From the NCBI RefSeq assembly GCF_042652185.1, contig NZ_JBHSIX010000003.1: DNA of 64,000 nucleotides; one strand, given 5' to 3'. Of the stretch, positions 25,830-35,215 are shown piece by piece. The DNA comes from Actinacidiphila fildesensis (GTDB taxonomy: Bacteria; Actinomycetota; Actinomycetes; Streptomycetales; Streptomycetaceae). Every line of letters begins with the position of its first letter. The first letter of the stretch is position 1. The notes beneath the pieces were generated by a model. It was not told the origin of the DNA. It saw only the letters and a list, made by a program, of their open reading frames with translations, and did no database searches. A program made the position numbers and the translations under genes.

Positions 25830-27536
25830 GTGAGACGACCCAGCGTTCGGAACAATCTGCCCCAGATCCTGTGCTCGTTGCTGCTGATCAGCGCCACTGC
25901 CTGGGCCACCGCCCCGGCCGCGCCGGCCGCCTCGGCCGCCTCCGCCTCCGGAGCCGACGCCTCGTCGGCCGTCCTGGAGCGGGTCGTCCCCGCCCCGGCC
26001 TCCGTACAGTCCGGCGGCGCCTCCTATGCCATCGGCGCCGGCACCCGCATCCACGTGCCCGGGAACTCCGACGAGGTGCGGAAGGTCGGCGACTACCTCG
26101 CGGGCGTGCTGCGGCCGTCCACCGGATACCCGCTGCCCGTCGTCGCGGACGACGGAGGCAGCGACGGCATCGTGCTCAGGCTGGGAGCGACGATCAGTGG
26201 TGCGGGCAGCTACAACGCTGCCGGCGCCAGGTCGGACGGGGCCAAGGCGGACGGCGCCGAGGCGCCCCACGACACGGTCGTGGCACTCGGAGCGGAGGGG
26301 TACCGGCTCGTCGTCTCCGGGCAGTCGGTGACCATCGGCGCCGAGCAGGCCGCCGGGCTGTTCCACGGTGTGCAGACGCTGCGCCAGCTGCTCCCCGCCA
26401 CGGTCGAGAAGCGCACCGTGCAGAGCGGCCCCTGGAACGTGCCGGGCGGCACCATCACGGACGCGCCGCGCTACGCCTACCGCGGTGGCATGCTCGACGT
26501 CTCGCGGCACTTCTTCTCCGTCGCGCAGGTCGAGCGGTACATCGACCAGCTCGCCCTCTACAAGATCAACCAGCTGCATCTGCATCTGTCGGACGACCAG
26601 GGGTGGCGGATCGCCATCGACTCCTGGCCGCGGCTGGCCGCCTACGGTGGCAGCACCCAGGTCGGCGGGGGACCCGGCGGCTCGTACTCGAAGGCCGACT
26701 ACCGCGAGATCGTGCGCTACGCCGCGAGCCGCTATCTGACGGTGGTGCCGGAGATCGACATGCCCGGCCACACCAACGCGGCCCTCGCCTCCTACGCGGA
26801 GCTGAACTGCAACGGCATCGCCCCGCCGCTCTACACGGGCACCAACGTCGGCTTCAGCTCGCTGTGCGCCGCCAAGGACGTCACCTACCGGTTCGCGGAC
26901 CAGGTGCTGGGGGAGCTGGCCGCCCTCACCCCGGGCCCGTATCTGCACATCGGCGGCGACGAGGCGCACTCCACCAGCCACGCCGACTACGTGACGTTCA
27001 TGGACAAGGTCCAGCCGATCGTCACCAAGTACGGCAAGACCGTGATCGGCTGGCACCAGCTGGCGGGCGCGCACCCGGTCGCCGGGGCCGTCGGCCAGTA
27101 CTGGGGCACGAAGGGCAGTGAGAAGGAGGTCGCGGACGCGGCCAAGGCCGGAATGCGGCTGATCCTCTCGCCCGCCAACCGCGCCTACCTGGACATGAAG
27201 TACAACGCCTCCACCCCGCTGGGCCAGGCCTGGGCCGGCCTGGTCGAGGTGAAGGACTCCTACAACTGGGACCCCGCCACCTTCATCAAGGGCGCACCCG
27301 CCTCCGCCGTCCTCGGCGTGGAGGCGCCGCTGTGGACGGAGACCATCGTGACCAGCGCGGACTCCGACTACATGACCTTCCCGAGACTGCCGGGAATCGC
27401 CGAGATCGGCTGGTCCCCGGCAGCCACCCACCAGTGGGATGCCTACAAGGTGCGGCTCGCCGCCCAGGGCCCGCGCTGGACGGCGCTGGGCATCGGCTAC
27501 TACCGGTCGCCCCAGGTGCCCTGGCCGAGCAGCTGA
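25830..27536 (+). CDS. Secreted beta-N-acetylhexosaminidase (GH20)
   Basis: 568 aa from GTG 25830 (GAAGGGA upstream). Signal peptide ~1-36 ending in an Ala-rich stretch. The non-catalytic GH20b domain covers about residues 48-165 and the GH20 barrel about 170-510. The catalytic pair is in HIGGDEAHS (about D377-E378); HLHLSDDQGWRI and EIDMPGHTNA are further family motifs. It removes terminal GlcNAc from chito-oligosaccharides outside the cell, feeding GlcNAc uptake and DasR signalling. A dre-like box upstream and a strong hairpin downstream bracket it as a single-gene unit. Confidence 0.95.
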   Translation: MRRPSVRNNLPQILCSLLLISATAWATAPAAPAASAASASGADASSAVLERVVPAPASVQSGGASYAIGAGTRIHVPGNSDEVRKVGDYLAGVLRPSTGYPLPVVADDGGSDGIVLRLGATISGAGSYNAAGARSDGAKADGAEAPHDTVVALGAEGYRLVVSGQSVTIGAEQAAGLFHGVQTLRQLLPATVEKRTVQSGPWNVPGGTITDAPRYAYRGGMLDVSRHFFSVAQVERYIDQLALYKINQLHLHLSDDQGWRIAIDSWPRLAAYGGSTQVGGGPGGSYSKADYREIVRYAASRYLTVVPEIDMPGHTNAALASYAELNCNGIAPPLYTGTNVGFSSLCAAKDVTYRFADQVLGELAALTPGPYLHIGGDEAHSTSHADYVTFMDKVQPIVTKYGKTVIGWHQLAGAHPVAGAVGQYWGTKGSEKEVADAAKAGMRLILSPANRAYLDMKYNASTPLGQAWAGLVEVKDSYNWDPATFIKGAPASAVLGVEAPLWTETIVTSADSDYMTFPRLPGIAEIGWSPAATHQWDAYKVRLAAQGPRWTALGIGYYRSPQVPWPSS

Positions 27537-27542
27537 CGGCCG

Positions 27543-27582
27543 GCCGGCGGCGGACGGTCACCCACGACCGCCCGCCGCCGGC
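27543..27582. terminator. Hairpin between hexosaminidase and acyl-CoA dehydrogenase
   Basis: Stem 27543-27559 pairs with 27566-27582 (one mismatch) around a 6-nt loop, lying between convergent genes. Confidence 0.7.
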
Positions 27583-27593
27583 TCGTCAGCCCC

Positions 27594-28760
27594 TCAGCCC
27601 GTGAGCCCCAGCTCGCGGGCGATGAGCATCCGCTGGACCTCGCTGGTGCCCTCGCCGATCTCCAGGATCTTGGAGTCCCGCCACATACGGGCCACCGGGT
27701 ACTCGTTCATGAAGCCGTATCCGCCGTGGATCTGGGTGGCCTCACGGGCGTTGTCCACGGCGACCGTCGAGGAGTAGAGCTTGGCGATCGCCGCCTCGTT
27801 CTTGAACGGCTCGCCGCGCACCAGCCGGGAGGCCGCGTCGCGCCAGCCGACACGGGCCATGTGGGCGCGCATCTCCATGTCGGCGAGCTTGAACTGGATC
27901 GCCTGGTTCGCACCGATCGGCCGGCCGAACGCCTCCCGGGTCTTCGCGTACGCCAGGGACTCGTCGACGCAGCCCTGGGCCAGCCCGGTGGCCAGCGCCG
28001 AGATCGCGATCCGGCCCTCGTCGAGGATCCGCAGGAACTGCGCGTAGCCGCGGCCCTCCTCGCCGAGCAGGTTAGCGGCCGGGACCCGGCAGTCGGAGAA
28101 CGACAGCTCACGGGTGTCCGAGGCGTTCCAGCCGACCTTGGAGTACGGAGCCGCGACACCGAAGCCCGGCGTGCCCGAGGGCACGATGATCGACGAGATC
28201 AGCGGTCGTCCGTCGTCCTTGCGGCCGGTGACGGCGGTGACCGTGACCAGACCCGTGATGTCGGTACCGGAGTTGGTGATGAAGCACTTGGTGCCGTTGA
28301 TCACCCATTCGTTCGTCGCCTCGTCCAGCCGGGCGGTGGTGCGCGTGCCGCCGGCGTCGGAACCGCACTCGGGCTCGGTCAGCCCGAACGCGCCCAGGAT
28401 CTCCCCGGAACACATCCGCGGCAGCCACTCGCGCTTCTGCTCCTCGGTGCCGAAGCGGAAGATCGGCATCGCGCCCAGCGAGACGCCCGCTTCGAGGGTG
28501 ATGGCGACGGACGAGTCCACCCGCGCGAGTTCCTCGAGGACGATGCCGAGGGCGAGATAGTCGCCGCCCATGCCGCCGTACTCCTCGGGGAAGGGCAGGC
28601 CGAACAGGCCCATCCGGCCCATCTCACGGATGATCTCGTACGGGAACTCATGGTTCTCGTAGAACTCCCCGATCTTCGGCGCGATCACGTCGTGCGCGAA
28701 CGCCTCGACGGTGCGGCGCAGTTCCTCGTGCTCGGGGGCGAGGCGGTGATCGATCGACAT
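27594..28760 (-). CDS. Acyl-CoA dehydrogenase, probably isovaleryl-CoA type (liu operon)
   Basis: 388 aa, with full acyl-CoA dehydrogenase architecture: an N-terminal helical domain, a middle beta domain with FGLTEPECGSDAGGT and KCFITNSG, and a C-terminal helical domain with YGFMNEYPVARMWRD and IGEGTSEVQ. It oxidises a branched acyl-CoA with FAD and passes electrons to ETF. It is last in the operon MCC-beta, MCC-alpha, HMG-CoA lyase, dehydrogenase, which makes isovaleryl-CoA the likely substrate. ATG 28760 follows the lyase stop by 2 bp. Confidence 0.92.
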   Translation of the reverse strand: MSIDHRLAPEHEELRRTVEAFAHDVIAPKIGEFYENHEFPYEIIREMGRMGLFGLPFPEEYGGMGGDYLALGIVLEELARVDSSVAITLEAGVSLGAMPIFRFGTEEQKREWLPRMCSGEILGAFGLTEPECGSDAGGTRTTARLDEATNEWVINGTKCFITNSGTDITGLVTVTAVTGRKDDGRPLISSIIVPSGTPGFGVAAPYSKVGWNASDTRELSFSDCRVPAANLLGEEGRGYAQFLRILDEGRIAISALATGLAQGCVDESLAYAKTREAFGRPIGANQAIQFKLADMEMRAHMARVGWRDAASRLVRGEPFKNEAAIAKLYSSTVAVDNAREATQIHGGYGFMNEYPVARMWRDSKILEIGEGTSEVQRMLIARELGLTG

Positions 28761-28762
28761 GA

Positions 28763-29701
28763 CTACGGCTCCTGGTGGGAGAGGGCGCGGACGGTGCGGG
28801 AGGGGCTTGGCCTCCCGAGCTGCTCCGCCATCCACACGCTTGTGGCGGTGAGGCGGTCGAGGTCGACCCCGGTGTCGATACCGAGGCCGTTCAGCATCCA
28901 GACGAGGTCTTCTGTGGCGAGGTTTCCGGTGGCGCTCTTCGCGTACGGGCAGCCGCCGAGGCCGCCCGCGGAGGCGTCGACGACGGTCACCCCCCGCTGG
29001 AGGGCGGCCAGGGTGTTGGACAGCGCCTGGCCGTAGGTGTCGTGGAAGTGCACGGCGAGCCGGTCCGTCGGGACCCCCTGCTCCACCAGCGCGGCGAGCA
29101 GCGCGGTGACATGGCCGGGGGTGGCGACCCCGATCGTGTCGCCCAGGCTCAGCTCGGTGCATCCCAGGTCGTACAGCCGGCGGGCGACGGCGGCCACCTG
29201 CTCCACCGGGACCGGGCCCTCCCACGGGTCGCCGAAGCACATGGAGAGATAGCCGCGCACGGTGGCCCCGGCCTCCCGGGCCTTGGCGACGACCGGCTCG
29301 AACATGGCGAGGGACTCGTCGACGGTCCGGTTGAGATTGGCCTTGGCGAACGACTCGGTCGCGCTGCCGAAAACCGCGATCTCCGAGACGCCGAGCGCCA
29401 GGGCGCGTTCCAGACCGCGTTCGTTGGGGACCAGCACCGGCAGATGCGCGTCCACATCGGCAAGCAGCGGCATCAGCTCGGCGGCGTCGGCCAGTTGGGG
29501 CACCCACTTGGGGTGCACGAAGCTGGTCGCCTCGATCGTGCCGAGGCCCGCGGCGGCCAGCCGGTGGATGAACTCGGCCTTCACCGCCGTCGGGACGGTC
29601 GTCTTCTCGTTCTGCAGCCCGTCGCGCGCGCCGACCTCGTGGATCCTGACCCGCGCGGGCAGTCCGGACGCCGGTACGGACATGGGCAGACCGTTGGTCA
29701 T
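28763..29701 (-). CDS. Hydroxymethylglutaryl-CoA lyase
   Basis: 312 aa TIM barrel of the DRE-TIM family. Motifs: VGARDGLQNE with the metal-binding Asp near the N-terminus, EATSFVHPKWVPQ, HFHDTYG with metal-binding histidines, and GGLGGCPYAKSATGN with the active-site Cys and glycine loop of HMG-CoA lyases. It cleaves HMG-CoA to acetyl-CoA and acetoacetate, the last step of leucine degradation. The ATG overlaps the MCC-alpha stop (ATGA), with GGGAGGAG upstream. Confidence 0.95.
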   Translation of the reverse strand: MTNGLPMSVPASGLPARVRIHEVGARDGLQNEKTTVPTAVKAEFIHRLAAAGLGTIEATSFVHPKWVPQLADAAELMPLLADVDAHLPVLVPNERGLERALALGVSEIAVFGSATESFAKANLNRTVDESLAMFEPVVAKAREAGATVRGYLSMCFGDPWEGPVPVEQVAAVARRLYDLGCTELSLGDTIGVATPGHVTALLAALVEQGVPTDRLAVHFHDTYGQALSNTLAALQRGVTVVDASAGGLGGCPYAKSATGNLATEDLVWMLNGLGIDTGVDLDRLTATSVWMAEQLGRPSPSRTVRALSHQEP

Positions 29702-31665
29702 GACTCCTCCCGGGGAGCGACGACGGCGAGCACCTGGTCCATGGCGACGGTGCTGCCGGGGGTGACGTCGATCTCGGTGACCGTGCCGTCGTGGGGAGCG
29801 GTGATGACGTGCTCCATCTTCATCGCCTCGACGACCAGCAGGCTCTGGCCCGCGGTCACCTCGTCCCCGGTCGCGACCTTGACGACGGTCACGGTGCCGG
29901 GCATCGGCGCGGTGAGCGCGCCGGTGCCACCGGCGCCCGCGCTGCCGCTCAGGGCGGCCGCGACGGGGTCGTGGTCCGCGACGTGCCAGCTGTCCCCGTC
30001 ACGGCCCAGCCAGGCGCCCGCGTGGTGGAAGGAATGGGTGGCGCCGTCCCAGTGCAGGACGCCGCGTCCGCCGTCGGTGACCAGGCGCGCGGGGACCGCC
30101 GGGGCGTCGCCCACCCGGACCTCGTTCCCGCGGACCCGGACGGCCAGCGGTTCGTGTCCGGGCACCCGCAGATGGTGGGTGGTCCAGGCCGGCTCGCCGC
30201 CCAGCCGCCAGCCGTCGGCAGCCGAGAACGGATCGGTCCAGGTGGTGGCGTCCGACGTGGGGAGCAGGGCGGCCTGGCGCAGCAGCGCCGCGGCCGCGTA
30301 GACCTCGGGCGGGACGTCCGGTGAGATCAGCGAGCCGACCTCGCGCTCGACCAGTCCGGTGTCGAGGACTCCGGAGACCACCTCCGGGTGGGCCAGCAGC
30401 CGCCGCAGGAAGCCCGCGTTGGTGGAGACACCCAGGGTGACGGTGCTGGCCAGCGCCGCGCGCAGCTTGCGCAGCGCGGTGGCGCGGTCGGGCCCGTACG
30501 CGATGACCTTGGACAGCATCGGGTCGTACAGGCTGCCGATCTCGGTGCCCTCGGCGAGCCCGGAGTCGGTGCGGACCCCGTCGCCCTGCGGTTCGTGGAG
30601 CGACAGCACGGTCCCGCCGGAGGGCAGGAAGCCGCGGGCCGGGTCCTCGGCACAGATCCGGGCCTCGACGGCGTGGCCGGTGAGGGTGACGCCCTCCTGC
30701 CCGAACGGCAGGTGCTCGCCGGCGGCGACGCGCAGCTGCCACTCGACGAGGTCCAGGCCGGTGATCAGTTCGGTGACGGGATGCTCGACCTGGAGGCGGG
30801 TGTTCATCTCCATGAAGCAGTACGCGGAGGGGTCCGCGCCCGGGACGATGAACTCGACGGTGCCCGCGCCGACATAGCCGCAGGAGCGGGCGGCCTGCAC
30901 GGCGGCCTCGCCCATCGCCGCACGGGTGGCCTCGTCCAGGAGCACGCTGGGCGCCTCCTCGATCACCTTCTGGTGCCGGCGCTGCAGCGAGCACTCCCGC
31001 TCGCCCAGGTGGACGACATTGCCGTGGGCGTCGGCCAGCACCTGGATCTCGATGTGCCGCGGCCGGTCGATCCAGCGCTCGACGAGGAGGGTGTCGTCGC
31101 CGAAGGAACCACGGGCCTCGCGCCGGGCGGCGGCGATCTCGTCGCCGAGCAGCGTCTCGTCCCGCACCAGCCGCATGCCCTTGCCGCCGCCGCCCGCGGA
31201 CGGCTTGAGCAGGACCGGCATGCCGATCTTCTGTGCCTCGCCGATGAGTTGGGTGTCGGTGAGACCGCTGCCGGACGAGCCCGGGACGACCGGGACACCG
31301 GCCTCCAGGACGGTCGCCTTGGCGCGGATCTTGTCACCCATCAGCTGGATCGCCGAGGCCGGCGGTCCGATGAAGACGAGCCCCGCGTCGGTGCAGGCCT
31401 GAGCGAAGGCGGCGTTCTCCGCGAGGAAGCCGTAGCCGGGGTGGACGGCCTGCGCCCCGGTTCGGGCGGCCGCGCGCAACTGCTCGTCGATGGAGAGGTA
31501 GTTCTCGATGCGGACCGCGGTGTCGGCCTCGCGGACGTGCCGGGCGTCGGCGTCGGCGTCGCTGAACACGGCGGCCGAGCGCACGCCGAGGCGCCGCAGC
31601 GTGCGGATCACCCGGACGGCGATCTCGCCGCGGTTGGCGATGAGGACGGTGTCGAACATGGTCAT
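29698..31665 (-). CDS. Biotin carboxylase/biotin carrier subunit, methylcrotonoyl-CoA carboxylase alpha
   Basis: 655 aa. The biotin carboxylase part (about 1-450) starts FDTVLIANRGEIAVRVIRT and contains the ATP-grasp loop KPSAGGGGKGMR. The C-terminal biotinyl domain carries VEAMKMEHVI, with the biotinylated Lys in MKM. It carboxylates biotin for the carboxyltransferase encoded just upstream. Linkage to MCC-beta and HMG-CoA lyase points to methylcrotonoyl-CoA rather than acetyl- or propionyl-CoA. The start is ambiguous: ATG 31665 (GAGGA five bases upstream) is preferred, with GTG 31677 (GTGA overlap) and ATG 31659 as alternatives. Confidence 0.93.
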   Translation of the reverse strand: MTMFDTVLIANRGEIAVRVIRTLRRLGVRSAAVFSDADADARHVREADTAVRIENYLSIDEQLRAAARTGAQAVHPGYGFLAENAAFAQACTDAGLVFIGPPASAIQLMGDKIRAKATVLEAGVPVVPGSSGSGLTDTQLIGEAQKIGMPVLLKPSAGGGGKGMRLVRDETLLGDEIAAARREARGSFGDDTLLVERWIDRPRHIEIQVLADAHGNVVHLGERECSLQRRHQKVIEEAPSVLLDEATRAAMGEAAVQAARSCGYVGAGTVEFIVPGADPSAYCFMEMNTRLQVEHPVTELITGLDLVEWQLRVAAGEHLPFGQEGVTLTGHAVEARICAEDPARGFLPSGGTVLSLHEPQGDGVRTDSGLAEGTEIGSLYDPMLSKVIAYGPDRATALRKLRAALASTVTLGVSTNAGFLRRLLAHPEVVSGVLDTGLVEREVGSLISPDVPPEVYAAAALLRQAALLPTSDATTWTDPFSAADGWRLGGEPAWTTHHLRVPGHEPLAVRVRGNEVRVGDAPAVPARLVTDGGRGVLHWDGATHSFHHAGAWLGRDGDSWHVADHDPVAAALSGSAGAGGTGALTAPMPGTVTVVKVATGDEVTAGQSLLVVEAMKMEHVITAPHDGTVTEIDVTPGSTVAMDQVLAVVAPREES

Positions 31666-31673
31666 CTCTGTCC

Positions 31674-33287
31674 TCACATCCGGAAGACGCCGTAGCCGGG
31701 CTCACCCAGCGGCGCGTTGGCGCAGGCGGTGAGCGCGAGGCCCAGGACCGTGCGGGTCTCCAGCGGGTCGATCACGCCGTCGTCCCAGAGCCGGGCGGTC
31801 GCGTAGTAGGCGTTGCCCTGGGTGTCGTACTGGGCCCTGATCGGGTCCTTGAACGCGGTCTCCTCATCGGGAGCCCACTCACCGCCCGCCGCCTCGATCT
31901 GGTCGCGCTTGACGGTGGCGAGCACGGACGCGGCCTGTTCGCCGCCCATCACGGAGATCTTGGCGTTGGGCCACATCCACAGGAAGCGCGGTGAATAGGC
32001 CCGTCCGCACATCGAGTAGTTGCCGGCGCCGTACGAGCCGCCGATGACGACCGTCAGCTTGGGCACCCGGGCGCAGGCCACCGCGGTGACCATCTTGGCG
32101 CCGTGCTTGGCGATGCCGCCCGCCTCGTACTGGCGGCCCACCATGAACCCGGAGATGTTCTGCAGGAAGAGCAGCGGGATGCCGCGCTGGTCGCACAGCT
32201 CGATGAAGTGCGCGCCCTTCATGGCGGATTCGGCGAAGAGGATGCCGTTGTTCGCGATGATGCCCACCGGGTGGCCGTGCACATGGGCGAAGCCGGTGAC
32301 GAGCGTCGTGCCGTACTCCGCCTTGAACTCGGCGAAACGGCTGCCGTCGACGATCCTGGCGATGACCTCGCGCACGTCGTACGGGGTGCGGGAGTCGACG
32401 GGCACCGCGCCGGTGAGCCCTGCGGGGTCGACGGCGGGTTCCTCGACCGGGTCGAGGTCCCAGGGGCGGGGGACCCGCGGGCCGAGGGTGGACACGATGT
32501 TCCGCACGATGCGCAGCGCGTGGGCGTCGTCCTCGGCCAGGTGGTCGGTGACGCCGGAGATCCTGGAGTGCACCTCGCCGCCGCCGAGCTCCTCGGCGGT
32601 GACGACCTCGCCGGTCGCGGCCTTCACCAGCGGCGGCCCGCCCAGGAAGATCGTGCCCTGGTTGCGGACGATCACCGCTTCGTCGCTCATGGCGGGGACG
32701 TACGCGCCGCCGGCCGTGCACGAGCCCATCACCGCGGCGATCTGCGGGATGCCGCGGGCCGACATCGTCGCCTGGTTGTAGAAGATCCGACCGAAGTGGT
32801 CGCGGTCCGGGAAGACCTCGTCCTGCCGGGGCAGGAAGGCGCCGCCGGAGTCGACCAGATAGACGCACGGCAGCCGGTTGTCGAGCGCGATCTCCTGCGC
32901 CCGCAGGTGCTTCTTCACCGTCATGGGGTAGTACGTGCCGCCCTTGACCGTGGCGTCGTTGGCGACGACCACGACCTCACGGCCGGAGACCCTGCCGATA
33001 CCGGCGACGACGCCGGCGGCCGGGGCCTGGCCCTCGTACATCCCGTCGGCGGCCAGCGGGGCGAGCTCCAGGAAGGGCGAGCCGGGGTCGAGCAGCCCGT
33101 CCACCCGGTCGCGGGGCAGGAGCTTGCCGCGCGCGGTGTGCCGGGCGCGGGCCTTCTCGCCGCCGCCGAGCCGGGCGGCGGCGAGCTTGTCGCGCAGCCG
33201 CGCACTCAGTTCGGCGTGCGCCGCCGCATTGGCGCGGTAGGTCTCCGACGCCGGATCGGCGGCGCTGGAGAGGACGGGTGCTGCCAT
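31674..33287 (-). CDS. Methylcrotonoyl-CoA carboxylase carboxyltransferase (beta) subunit
   Basis: 537 aa. Two crotonase-like carboxyltransferase domains. GGTYYPMTVKKHLRAQEIA, YLVDSGGAFLPRQDEVFPD and MGSCTAGGAYVPAMSDE are close to the MCC-beta/LiuB subfamily and differ from the acetyl- and propionyl-CoA carboxylase types. It transfers the carboxyl group from biotin to 3-methylcrotonyl-CoA in leucine breakdown. It is first gene of the operon, divergent from a TetR across a 46-bp palindrome that surely covers its promoter. Confidence 0.93.
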   Translation of the reverse strand: MAAPVLSSAADPASETYRANAAAHAELSARLRDKLAAARLGGGEKARARHTARGKLLPRDRVDGLLDPGSPFLELAPLAADGMYEGQAPAAGVVAGIGRVSGREVVVVANDATVKGGTYYPMTVKKHLRAQEIALDNRLPCVYLVDSGGAFLPRQDEVFPDRDHFGRIFYNQATMSARGIPQIAAVMGSCTAGGAYVPAMSDEAVIVRNQGTIFLGGPPLVKAATGEVVTAEELGGGEVHSRISGVTDHLAEDDAHALRIVRNIVSTLGPRVPRPWDLDPVEEPAVDPAGLTGAVPVDSRTPYDVREVIARIVDGSRFAEFKAEYGTTLVTGFAHVHGHPVGIIANNGILFAESAMKGAHFIELCDQRGIPLLFLQNISGFMVGRQYEAGGIAKHGAKMVTAVACARVPKLTVVIGGSYGAGNYSMCGRAYSPRFLWMWPNAKISVMGGEQAASVLATVKRDQIEAAGGEWAPDEETAFKDPIRAQYDTQGNAYYATARLWDDGVIDPLETRTVLGLALTACANAPLGEPGYGVFRM

Positions 33288-33304
33288 GTGTCGGGCCCCC
33301 GGAA

Positions 33305-33350
33305 GTTAGCGAGCGTTAACGTGGTGACCTTCACGTTAACGCTCGCTAAC
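33305..33350. promoter_or_regulatory. Double operator: perfect 19-bp inverted repeats, 8-bp spacer
   Basis: Left arm 33305-33323 (GTTAGCGAGCGTTAACGTG) and right arm 33332-33350 are exact reverse complements. Each arm itself contains an imperfect palindrome (GTTAGCGAGCGTTAAC), so two TetR dimer pairs could bind. The element lies between the MCC-beta start (33287) and the TetR start (33372), overlapping both likely promoters. It is far more AT-rich than its surroundings. Confidence 0.85.
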
Positions 33351-33371
33351 GGGATTGTCTAGACTCGTTCC

Positions 33372-33983
33372 ATGCACCCCACGAAGGCGACCGAGAACCG
33401 CCGCGACCAGATCCTCCGGGAGGCCGCCCGGCTCTTCGCCGAACGCGGATTCCATGGCGTCGGTGTGGACGAGATAGGGGCCGCGGTCGGCATCAGCGGA
33501 CCCGGCCTCTACCGGCACTTCGCGGGCAAGGACGCGATGCTCGCCGAGCTGCTCGTCGGTATCAGCGGCCGGCTGCTCACGGCCGGGAAGGCCCGGGTCG
33601 CCGAGGCCAACGACCCGGCCGGGGCACTGGACGCGCTGGTCCGCGGCCATATCGACTTCGCGCTCGACGACCGCCCGCTGATCACCCTGCACGACCGCGA
33701 ACTGGACCGGCTGCGCGACTCCGACCGCAAGCTGGTGCGCCAGCTCCAGCGGCAGTACGTCGAGCAGTGGGTGGAGGTCGTCCGGCAGGTGCGTCCTGCC
33801 GCGCCCGAGCCGCAGGTGCGGGCCGCCGTGCACGCGGTCTTCGGACTGCTCAACTCCACCCCGCACCTGGGCGCGCACAGCGGGCTCCCGGACCGGAACG
33901 ACACGGCGGCGCTGCTGCGCCGGCTGGCACTGGGCGCACTGACGGCTCTGGACAGCATGGACGACCGGCGAGTAACTTACTGA
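33372..33983 (+). CDS. TetR regulator of the leucine-degradation operon
   Basis: 203 aa. The HTH (RDQILREAARLFAERGFHGVGV, then IGAAVGISGPGLYRHFAGK) is typical TetR. The C-terminal domain resembles that of TetR proteins controlling acyl-CoA metabolism, probably binding an acyl-CoA. The divergent arrangement over a perfect 46-bp palindrome makes it the likely repressor of the MCC/HMG-CoA lyase/dehydrogenase operon and of itself. The downstream acyl-CoA dehydrogenase and thioesterase, on the same strand, may be in its regulon. Confidence 0.88.
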   Translation: MHPTKATENRRDQILREAARLFAERGFHGVGVDEIGAAVGISGPGLYRHFAGKDAMLAELLVGISGRLLTAGKARVAEANDPAGALDALVRGHIDFALDDRPLITLHDRELDRLRDSDRKLVRQLQRQYVEQWVEVVRQVRPAAPEPQVRAAVHAVFGLLNSTPHLGAHSGLPDRNDTAALLRRLALGALTALDSMDDRRVTY

Positions 33984-34047
33984 GCGCTTGCTTATTTTTC
34001 CGGACCCCGTCCCGGATCCCATGTCTCAGGCCCAGAGGAGGCGCGAA

Positions 34048-35205
34048 GTGCGTCGTACGGTGTTCAACGAGGACCACGAAGCGTTCCGCGAGACGATCCG
34101 GGACTTCATCGCCGCCGAGGTCGTTCCCGTCTTCGACGAGTGGCTGGCGGCCGGCCAGGCCCCCCGCGACTTCTACCGCAAGCTCGGTGAGCTGGGCGTC
34201 TTCGGTATCGAAGTGCCCGAGGAATTCGGCGGCGCCGGCGAGACCAGCTTCAAGTTCCAGGCCGTCATCACCGAGGAGTGCGCCCGCGCGGGCGTCAGCT
34301 TCGGCGGCAGTGGCGTGCACACCGGCCTCTGCCTCCCGTACCTGCTGGCCTACTGCAACGACGAGCAGAAGAAGCGCTGGCTCCCGGACTTCGTCTCCGG
34401 CGACATGATGACCGCCATCGCGATGACCGAGCCGGGCACCGGTTCCGACCTGGCCGGCATGAAGACCACCGCCAAGCTCTCCGAGGACGGCACGCACTAC
34501 GTCCTCAACGGCGCCAAGACCTTCATCACCGGCGGCGTGCACGCCGACCGTGTCATCGTCTGCGCCAGGACCGCCCCGGCCACCCCCGAGGACCGCCGCG
34601 CGGGCATATCGCTGCTGGTCGTCGACACGAAGTCCGAGGGCTACGCCGTCGGCCGCAAGCTGGAGAAGCTCGGCCTCAAGACCTCCGACACCGCCGAGCT
34701 GTCCTTCACCGACGTGAAGGTGCCCGTCGAGGACCTGCTCGGCGAGGAGGGCAAGGGCTTCTCCTACCTCGGCCAGAACCTGCCGCAGGAGCGGATCGCC
34801 ATCGCCGTGGGCGCGTACGCGCAGGCCTCCGCGGCCATCGGCTTCGCCAAGGCGTACGTCCAGGACCGCACCGTCTTCGGCCAGTCCGTCGCCTCGTTCC
34901 AGAACACCAAGTTCGTGCTCGCCGACTGCAAGGCCGAGGTGGACGCGGCCCAGGCCGTCGTCGACCGCGCCCTGGACGCGCACGACGCCGGTGAGCTGAC
35001 CGCCGCCGACGCCGCCTCCGCCAAGCTGTTCTGCACCGACGTCGCGGCCCGCGTCATCGACAAGTGCCTGCAGCTGCACGGCGGCTACGGCTACATGCTG
35101 GAGTACCCCATCGCCCGCCTGTACGCGGACAACCGCGTCAACCGCATCTACGGCGGCACCAGCGAGGTCATGCGCTCCATCATCGCCAAGTCGATGGGCC
35201 TGTGA
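34048..35205 (+). CDS. Acyl-CoA dehydrogenase
   Basis: 385 aa from GTG 34048, chosen because AGGAGG lies six bases upstream; the in-frame ATG at 34021 would include the Shine-Dalgarno sequence in the protein. Motifs: AIAMTEPGTGSDLAG, KTFITGG and the C-terminal YGYMLEYPIARLYAD with YGGTSEVMRSII. The substrate chain length is not evident; it differs from the liu-type dehydrogenase at 27594. It follows the TetR gene by 64 bp and precedes a TesB thioesterase by 10 bp, suggesting a small beta-oxidation unit. Confidence 0.92.
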   Translation: MRRTVFNEDHEAFRETIRDFIAAEVVPVFDEWLAAGQAPRDFYRKLGELGVFGIEVPEEFGGAGETSFKFQAVITEECARAGVSFGGSGVHTGLCLPYLLAYCNDEQKKRWLPDFVSGDMMTAIAMTEPGTGSDLAGMKTTAKLSEDGTHYVLNGAKTFITGGVHADRVIVCARTAPATPEDRRAGISLLVVDTKSEGYAVGRKLEKLGLKTSDTAELSFTDVKVPVEDLLGEEGKGFSYLGQNLPQERIAIAVGAYAQASAAIGFAKAYVQDRTVFGQSVASFQNTKFVLADCKAEVDAAQAVVDRALDAHDAGELTAADAASAKLFCTDVAARVIDKCLQLHGGYGYMLEYPIARLYADNRVNRIYGGTSEVMRSIIAKSMGL

Positions 35206-35215
35206 GCGCGACCCT

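Noticed and set aside
34021..34047. ATG 34021 as start of the acyl-CoA dehydrogenase
   Set aside because: The intervening bases contain AGGAGG positioned for GTG 34048, so this stretch is leader, not coding.
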